Shown here: piece by piece, positions 1 through 5,372 of the stretch
How positions within the stretch are numbered: position 1 is the first letter of the stretch
Layout of the letters: every line of letters starts with the position of its first letter
Source of the DNA: Candidatus Pelagibacter sp.
GTDB taxonomy: Bacteria > Pseudomonadota > Alphaproteobacteria > Pelagibacterales > Pelagibacteraceae
Assembly: GCA_002704185.1 (NCBI GenBank)
Contig: PAFP01000030.1
Span: forward strand, 1 to 5,372
Reading direction: 5' to 3'
Length of the DNA stretch: 5,372 nucleotides
Made by a program: the position numbers and the translations under genes
The notes under the pieces: model-generated
What the model saw: the letters and a program-made list of their open reading frames with translations, nothing else
The model's database searches: none
What the model was told of the DNA's origin: nothing

Positions 1-824
1 TAAACATTATTTACTTTATTTGAATTACATAGCTTTTCGTAGTTAAAATTATTATTATATTCAAAGTCTTTATAAATCCCATTAAGTATAAGAACAGAAT
101 CGACTCCAAAATTATTTGCACCCTTGATGTCTGTTTTTAAATTATCTCCAATTGCTAAAATTTTTTGTTTGTCGATACTTTTAATTTTAAATTGTGCTTG
201 TATAGTCTCTACAGCATAATTATAAATACTTACGAAAGGTTTGCCAAAATATATTACCTTTCCACCCAAAGAATTATAAACTTGAGCAATTTTACCTGCA
301 CAATATTCTAGCTTAGTTCCCCTGCTTACAACCTCATCAGGATTTGCACATATCATAGTTTTTTTGTATTTAATATTTTTCATCAAAATATTTTCATAAG
401 CTTTAATATCATCAAAGGTACTATTTAGACCGGTACAAACAATCTCATCACAATCTGATATATTTTTTGAATAAATATTTTCTTTATTAAAAATATCTCG
501 GTCCTTACCAGGTCCTAAATGAAAAAATTTTTTATTTAAATCTTGACTTAAATAATTTCTTGTCACATCTCCAGAGGTAATTAATTTGTCAATTAGTTTA
601 AAATCAAAATTCATTTTATTTAAAAAATTCTTTACTGTCTGTGAGGGTCTTGGAGCATTAGATATCAATATTATAATTTTTTTATTTTCTTTTAAATTTT
701 TTAGTACCTGTGTAGCGCTAGTAAATATTCTCTTTCCATTGTGAACTACGCCCCAAAGATCTATAAAAAAAAAGTCATAATCGTTTATGACCTCTTCAAT
801 ACTCTTAAGATTTAAAGGTTTCAT
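1..824 (-). CDS. HAD-superfamily subfamily IIA hydrolase (TIGR01459-like), 3' end cut by window edge
   Basis: This reading frame is open from an ATG at 824-822 to the left edge, giving 274 complete codons. The next codon starts TA, so the stop may lie at the edge itself. An AGGAGA Shine-Dalgarno at 836-831 sits 6 bases upstream and supports the start. Visible HAD signatures are motif I as IDLWGVVHNG (nucleophile Asp22), motif II as LISNAPRPS (Ser55), a motif III lysine in YFGKP (Lys195) and motif IV as IGDNLKTD (Asp227, Asp232). A long stretch between motifs II and III, including CANPDEVVSRG, fits the C2A cap of the NagD-like group. In motif I a Trp (W24) takes the +2 place normally held by the general-acid Asp. 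From memory, D-x-W-G-V-x-H is characteristic of the uncharacterised TIGR01459 family. A cytosolic phosphatase-like role is likely, but the substrate is unknown. The gene is divergent from groES and shares only the intergenic region with it. Confidence 0.85.
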   Translation of the reverse strand, partial: MKPLNLKSIEEVINDYDFFFIDLWGVVHNGKRIFTSATQVLKNLKENKKIIILISNAPRPSQTVKNFLNKMNFDFKLIDKLITSGDVTRNYLSQDLNKKFFHLGPGKDRDIFNKENIYSKNISDCDEIVCTGLNSTFDDIKAYENILMKNIKYKKTMICANPDEVVSRGTKLEYCAGKIAQVYNSLGGKVIYFGKPFVSIYNYAVETIQAQFKIKSIDKQKILAIGDNLKTDIKGANNFGVDSVLILNGIYKDFEYNNNFNYEKLCNSNKVNNV

Positions 825-868
825 TGATATTCTCCTATTTATAATATCCTTAATAAATTTTTAATTTC

Positions 869-887
869 ATTCATGTATATTATGAAT
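869..887. repeat. Short inverted repeat in the divergent intergenic region
   Basis: ATTCAT at 869-874 and ATGAAT at 882-887 are perfect inverted arms separated by 7 AT-rich bases. The site lies about 40-60 bases upstream of both the HAD gene start and the groES promoter -35 element. It could be a regulator binding site for either gene. Six-base arms in sequence this AT-rich are also expected by chance, so the call is weak. Confidence 0.25.
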
Positions 888-942
888 TGTATTAAAATGT
901 GGAAAAATAGCCAAAAATACAGTGATTTCTAGTAAATATTAA

Positions 943-973
943 CCCCTTGAAATTATTTAAAAAATAGTCATAT
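943..973 (+). promoter_or_regulatory. Candidate RpoH (sigma-32) heat-shock promoter of groES-groEL
   Basis: CCCCTTGAAA at 943-952 is a near-ideal sigma-32 -35 element (core CTTGAA at 946-951). A TCATAT at 968-973 serves as the -10-like element after a spacer of 16 bases, within the 13-17 base range known for this sigma factor. The -10 matches less well than the C-rich E. coli consensus, but resembles the CATAT core of alphaproteobacterial RpoH promoters. The predicted start near base 980 would give a 5' leader of only about 20 bases before the groES ATG. The element stands out as a GC patch in otherwise AT-rich sequence directly upstream of the classic RpoH-controlled operon. TTGAAA could also be read as a sigma-70 -35 box, so housekeeping transcription from the same site is possible. 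Confidence 0.75.
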
Positions 974-976
974 CAA

Positions 977-990
977 CATCAATATTGATG
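977..990. promoter_or_regulatory. Perfect 14-bp palindrome at the expected groES transcription start; possible operator
   Basis: CATCAATATTGATG reads the same on both strands. It lies just after the candidate RpoH -10 element, and its last G is the first base of the groES Shine-Dalgarno GGAGG (990-994). The position matches where CIRCE sits in groESL operons of several alphaproteobacteria, but the sequence is not CIRCE, which has TTAGCACTC arms and a 9-base spacer. As RNA it could form only a weak 5-bp stem with a 4-base loop. A DNA operator is therefore the more plausible reading if the site is functional. Confidence 0.4.
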
Positions 991-1001
991 GAGGAAAAAA
1001 A

Positions 1002-1295
1002 ATGAAATTCAGACCTTTGCACGACAGAGTTCTAATAGAATCGCTAGAAAGCGAGGAAAAGACATCTGGAGGAATAATCATACCTGATACAGCAAAAGAA
1101 AAACCACAAGAAGGAAAAGTTATTGCTGTTGGGCCTGGTTCTAAAAGTGATGATGGTAAAGTTGCACCTATGGATGTTAAAGTTGGTGATCACGTATTGT
1201 TTGGTAAGTGGTCAGGAACTGAAGTCAAAATTGACGGTAAAGAATACTCGATTATGAAGGAGTCAGACATAATGGGTATAATTAGTAAAAAATAA
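1002..1295 (+). CDS. groES: GroES co-chaperonin (Hsp10)
   Basis: The 97-residue protein is full length for the family. GroES forms a heptameric lid that binds GroEL in the presence of nucleotide and closes the folding chamber in the cytosol. The N-terminus [13 protein letters not shown] is the typical beta-barrel start. Residues 16-33 form the mobile loop, with GGIIIP at 23-28 supplying the hydrophobic tripeptide III (25-27) that docks on the GroEL apical domain. The roof-loop region follows GPGS at 44-47. [11 protein letters not shown] and the end MGIISKK are also family-typical. The start is fixed by a strong GGAGG Shine-Dalgarno at 990-994, 7 bases upstream of the ATG. groEL follows after 12 bases, so the two are co-transcribed, probably from the RpoH-type promoter at 943-973. 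Confidence 0.98.
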   Translation: MKFRPLHDRVLIESLESEEKTSGGIIIPDTAKEKPQEGKVIAVGPGSKSDDGKVAPMDVKVGDHVLFGKWSGTEVKIDGKEYSIMKESDIMGIISKK

Positions 1296-2981
<1,686 letters not shown>

Positions 2982-2982
2982 T

Positions 2983-3669
2983 TTAATTTCCAATAAATGT
3001 ATTTAAAAAAGGCCGAATTTTTCGGCCTTTTTTTTTGGACGTTAATAAGCACGCCTCCGATTTTAAAATAATACCATCTTTAAGAGCTCTTAAGTTATTA
3101 TCCTCTAATGTTTTGCCAGTAGAGGTTATGTCAGTAATAATTTCTGAAGATCCAGTAAATGGATAAATTTCGGTGGAGCCAATACTGTTGACTAATTTGT
3201 ATTGTGTAACGCCTTTTGAAAATAAAAATTCATTACTTAGGTTTGGGTATTTAGTTGCAATTCTAAGCCTTGAATTATGTTTATTGGTAAATGAAAAACA
3301 TATCTCTTCTAAATCAGCAACAGTCTGAACATCAATCCAATCTTTTGGTATTGCAACAACTAGATTTGCTTTTCCAAAATCTAATTTTTTTTTTATTTCT
3401 ATTTTATTTTTAATATATGTACCTGCCTCAAGTAATAAATCTAATCCTGAAATACCTAAATCAAGACTATTATCGCCAAGTCTACCTATGATTTCTTTTG
3501 CATGTAAAAATATTATTTTAATAAAAGGCTTGCCTTCTATCATCCCAAAATAATTTCTTTCACTGCCTGAATTTGTTATCTTAAAACCATTACTATCAAA
3601 GTAATCTAGGGACCCTTGCTTTAGTCGACCTTTTGATGGAATACCAATAGTTATTAAATTATCGCTCAT
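2983..3669 (-). CDS. hisG: ATP phosphoribosyltransferase catalytic subunit, short form (HisG)
   Basis: HisG condenses ATP and PRPP to N1-(5-phosphoribosyl)-ATP, the first committed step of histidine biosynthesis. The 228-residue length is that of the short form, which lacks the C-terminal regulatory domain and needs HisZ, encoded just upstream. Visible signatures are the N-terminal ITIGIPSKGRL (6-16), LGISGLDLL (71-79), GSTEIYPFTG (164-173) and the PRPP-binding loop DITSTGKTL (180-188), then SEACLL. I chose the ATG at 3669, 6 bases after the hisZ stop. A TTG at 3675, directly abutting that stop, would add two residues. Neither has a clear Shine-Dalgarno, so translation is probably coupled to hisZ. 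Odd points are a run of ten A residues in the coding strand (3394-3385) and a C-terminal tail (about residues 212-228) encoded through the groEL terminator hairpin. Confidence 0.95.
   Translation of the reverse strand: MSDNLITIGIPSKGRLKQGSLDYFDSNGFKITNSGSERNYFGMIEGKPFIKIIFLHAKEIIGRLGDNSLDLGISGLDLLLEAGTYIKNKIEIKKKLDFGKANLVVAIPKDWIDVQTVADLEEICFSFTNKHNSRLRIATKYPNLSNEFLFSKGVTQYKLVNSIGSTEIYPFTGSSEIITDITSTGKTLEDNNLRALKDGIILKSEACLLTSKKKGRKIRPFLNTFIGN
3005..3036 (+). terminator. Rho-independent terminator of groES-groEL, also lying within the 3' end of hisG
   Basis: GGCCGAA at 3011-3017 pairs perfectly with TTCGGCC at 3021-3027 around a TTT loop. Nine T residues follow at 3028-3036. Six A residues at 3005-3010 precede the stem and can extend it by pairing with the T-tract. 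It begins 23 bases after the groEL stop. On the minus strand the same hairpin is followed by six T residues (3010-3005), so some bidirectional activity is possible. The whole element lies inside the hisG reading frame, which ends at 2983. Confidence 0.93.
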
Positions 3670-3675
3670 TTTCAA

Positions 3676-4701
3676 TTATAAGTTTTTTAAGTTAATAGCC
3701 GCGCCTACTGCAGAAATACTTTTTTTTGACCCAAGACTTTTTAATAAATTGTCATATCTTCCACCAGCAGCTAATTGTTTATTGTTTTTTAACACTTCAA
3801 ATACAAATCCTGTATAATACTCAATATTTCTACCAAAATTAGAGTTAAAATTAATTTTATATTTAGGAAATTTTTTTAAACGAATTAGGTTTGAATTAAT
3901 TTCAATATTCAATTTATTTTTTTTATTAAAATTTAAAATTTCATTTTCTAAATTTTTTAAAGAACAATTAATTTTTAAAAATTCTCTTATTTTTTTTACT
4001 ATTTTCTTGCCTTGTGTGATTGGCCTTGGATCTTTTATTTTTTTATCGAAGCGCTCTAATATTTCAGAAATTTTTCTTTTAGCAATTTTGTCTTCGCCAC
4101 TTAAAGATTTCATTTCATTATATCTTTTTTTATCCAAATCAACTGTAATAACATCAACATCTGAATTAGTTTCCAGTCTTTTTAGAAGTTCCTCAAAGTA
4201 AACAGGCCTCCAAAAATGTCTTTTTAATCTAAGCTTCCATCTTCCAGGTAAATTAAGAGCATCTATGAAACTATTAAATAAACCAATATCACCAATATTA
4301 ATTTTAATATTTTTTACATTTAATTTTTCTAAAGTGTCAATTATTGTCTTAATTATTAATTCGTCATCTCTTAAGTTGTTTCTTGACCCAATAATTTCTA
4401 TGCCTGCTTGTTTAGTAATAATTTCTCCGATTTTTTGAAAAGATCTACCTTGATAACAAATCTTAGATAGTTTTTCTTTTCTTTCATTTAAATATTTTAA
4501 ACAAAATGCAATTGTTAAATCCGGTCTAAGGCAAATTGATTTGCCATTTTCATCTTCAAAAGTCAGCAAATTTTTCCGAAAACTTTCTCCTGAACGTTGA
4601 ACAATATAATCTGTATCAAGTAATATCTCAGCTTCTGAAAATTTAAAGCCTTTTTTAATAAAAGAATTTAATATTTGATCAGAGAATTTTTTTGATTTCA
4701 T
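3676..4701 (-). CDS. hisZ: ATP phosphoribosyltransferase regulatory subunit (HisZ)
   Basis: HisZ is a catalytically inactive paralogue of the class II histidyl-tRNA synthetase core. It assembles with short-form HisG and is required for its activity and histidine feedback control. The 341 residues cover only the synthetase-like core; the protein ends where HisRS would continue into its anticodon-binding domain. HisRS-like remnants are LRPDLT (58-63, compare LRPEGT), CYQGRSFQ near residues 82-89 in the motif 2 region, RNIEYYTGFVFEV (291-303) and AAGGRYDNLL (311-320). The motif 3 region reads AVGAAINLKNL at the C-terminus and has no Arg where HisRS has GIDR. This loss argues for HisZ over a second HisRS. 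The ATG at 4701 overlaps the hisS 3' end by 23 bases and has an AGGA-type site only 2-3 bases upstream, so coupling to hisS is likely. hisG follows 6 bases after the stop. Confidence 0.93.
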   Translation of the reverse strand: MKSKKFSDQILNSFIKKGFKFSEAEILLDTDYIVQRSGESFRKNLLTFEDENGKSICLRPDLTIAFCLKYLNERKEKLSKICYQGRSFQKIGEIITKQAGIEIIGSRNNLRDDELIIKTIIDTLEKLNVKNIKINIGDIGLFNSFIDALNLPGRWKLRLKRHFWRPVYFEELLKRLETNSDVDVITVDLDKKRYNEMKSLSGEDKIAKRKISEILERFDKKIKDPRPITQGKKIVKKIREFLKINCSLKNLENEILNFNKKNKLNIEINSNLIRLKKFPKYKINFNSNFGRNIEYYTGFVFEVLKNNKQLAAGGRYDNLLKSLGSKKSISAVGAAINLKNL

Positions 4702-5372
4702 TTCCTAATTCACTTAAATTTACAGAAATTTCTTTACCGCTATTTAAGTCTCTTATTTTTGGTTTTTTTCCACTCATTTCCTCATCTCCATACAATATTA
4801 ATGCTGGCAATTTTCTTTTATTAGCATACTCAAATTGTTTCTTTATATTACCTTTTCCTGAGTAAATTTCTGAATTTATCTTATTCTTTCTTAAATATTT
4901 TAAAATATTAATATAATCTGAATAAGAATTTTCATTAAACACACAAATCATTACTGGTTTATTATTTATAATTTTATTTAAATCGTTTTTTTGAATAAGT
5001 GCATATATCATTCTATCAATACCGATAGAAACTCCAGTACAAGGTACATCAAAATTTCCAAACCTACTTACTAAATTATCATAACGTCCACCACCACCAA
5101 TAGAACCAAATTGTATGGTCTGTCCTTTATTATTTTTTATCTCAAATGTTAAATCAACTTCAAATATTATCCCTGTGTAATAACCAAGACCTCTAATAAT
5201 TGATGGATCAAATTTAAAATTCTTAAAATCGTAAAAACTAAATATTTTTTTTAGTTGAGTTATATCTTCTAAATTTTCATCAAAATTTTTCATACTTTGC
5301 TCTAATATTTTGATTTTATCATCGTTTAAATTTGCGCCTTGAGTATAGTCACCTGACTTATCTTTTCGGCCT
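4679..5372 (-). CDS. hisS: Histidyl-tRNA synthetase (HisRS), C-terminal part; 5' end of gene beyond window
   Basis: The frame stays open to the right edge, leaving 230 residues and a TGA stop at 4681-4679. An internal ATG at 5293 is not the true start, because upstream codons encode conserved HisRS sequence beginning GRKDKSGDYTQGANL. Further signatures are the histidine-binding RGLGYYTG (visible residues 60-67), GGGGRYDNLV (near 93-102) and class II motif 3 GVSIGIDR (113-120) with its catalytic Arg. An anticodon-binding domain follows from about residue 137 (PVMICVFNE) to the end. The FGSIGGGGRYD and VPCTGVSIGIDR wording resembles alphaproteobacterial HisRS from memory. Class II motifs 1 and 2 lie outside the window. 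The enzyme charges tRNA-His in the cytosol. It is the first gene of a hisS-hisZ-hisG unit and overlaps hisZ by 23 bases. Confidence 0.95.
   Translation of the reverse strand, partial: GRKDKSGDYTQGANLNDDKIKILEQSMKNFDENLEDITQLKKIFSFYDFKNFKFDPSIIRGLGYYTGIIFEVDLTFEIKNNKGQTIQFGSIGGGGRYDNLVSRFGNFDVPCTGVSIGIDRMIYALIQKNDLNKIINNKPVMICVFNENSYSDYINILKYLRKNKINSEIYSGKGNIKKQFEYANKRKLPALILYGDEEMSGKKPKIRDLNSGKEISVNLSELGNEIKKIL

Noticed and set aside
825..868. Possible -10 box (TATTAT-like, minus strand) for the HAD gene.
   Set aside because: Such hexamers are everywhere in this AT-rich stretch, and no convincing -35 sits at the right spacing, so no promoter is called.
825..1001. Search for CIRCE, a tRNA or a small RNA in the only sizeable intergenic region.
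   Set aside because: No TTAGCACTC/GAGTGCTAA arms, no cloverleaf and no internal terminator were seen. Only the promoter, the palindrome and a weak inverted repeat are supported.
3080..3093. A second perfect 14-bp palindrome, TTAAGAGCTCTTAA.
   Set aside because: It lies within hisG, encoding the NLRALK segment just after the PRPP loop, where the peptide is likely to be constrained. With no promoter nearby it is best explained as coding sequence and chance.
4007..4201. A plus-strand open frame of 64 codons opposite hisZ.
   Set aside because: It is antisense to a well-supported hisZ, has no recognisable product or ribosome site, and its Leu/Ser-rich composition is typical of a shadow frame.
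4679..5293. Taking the ATG at 5293 as the start of a short HisRS-like protein.
   Set aside because: The frame continues upstream to the window edge with conserved HisRS sequence (GRKDKSGDYTQGA), so the ATG is internal and the gene is simply cut by the edge.

Overview
The window is AT-rich, uses short intergenic spacers and has long A/T homopolymers inside genes. The protein signatures are alphaproteobacterial: a HisRS with the GGGGRYD / GVSIGIDR pattern, a short-form HisG paired with HisZ, and a GroESL operon behind an RpoH-type promoter without CIRCE. The streamlined AT-rich style fits a SAR11/Pelagibacterales-like marine alphaproteobacterium. That placement is an inference from composition and protein style, with no database search behind it.

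Layout. Bases 1-824 (minus strand) hold almost all of a HAD-superfamily subfamily IIA hydrolase that runs off the left edge. Bases 825-1001 are a divergent 177-base intergenic region with a good candidate heat-shock (sigma-32/RpoH) promoter, a perfect 14-bp palindrome at the expected transcription start, and the groES Shine-Dalgarno. Bases 1002-2981 (plus strand) are the two-gene groES-groEL chaperonin operon. It ends at a strong intrinsic terminator at 3005-3036. Bases 2983-5372 (minus strand) are a compact his cluster transcribed towards groEL in the order hisS (5' part cut by the right edge), hisZ, hisG. hisS and hisZ overlap by 23 bases, and hisZ and hisG are 6 bases apart.

How the genes work together. 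GroES and GroEL form the protein-folding chamber. HisG (short catalytic form) and HisZ (a HisRS paralogue that has lost synthetase residues) together make ATP phosphoribosyltransferase, the first step of histidine biosynthesis. HisS charges tRNA-His with the end product. The HAD hydrolase has no evident functional link to its neighbours.

The gene content is ordinary core metabolism and housekeeping. I see no mobile element, CRISPR array, RNA gene or new defence-like system. The points most worth a second look are the groEL terminator embedded in the 3' coding end of the convergent hisG, and the palindrome between the RpoH promoter and groES where other alphaproteobacteria carry CIRCE.
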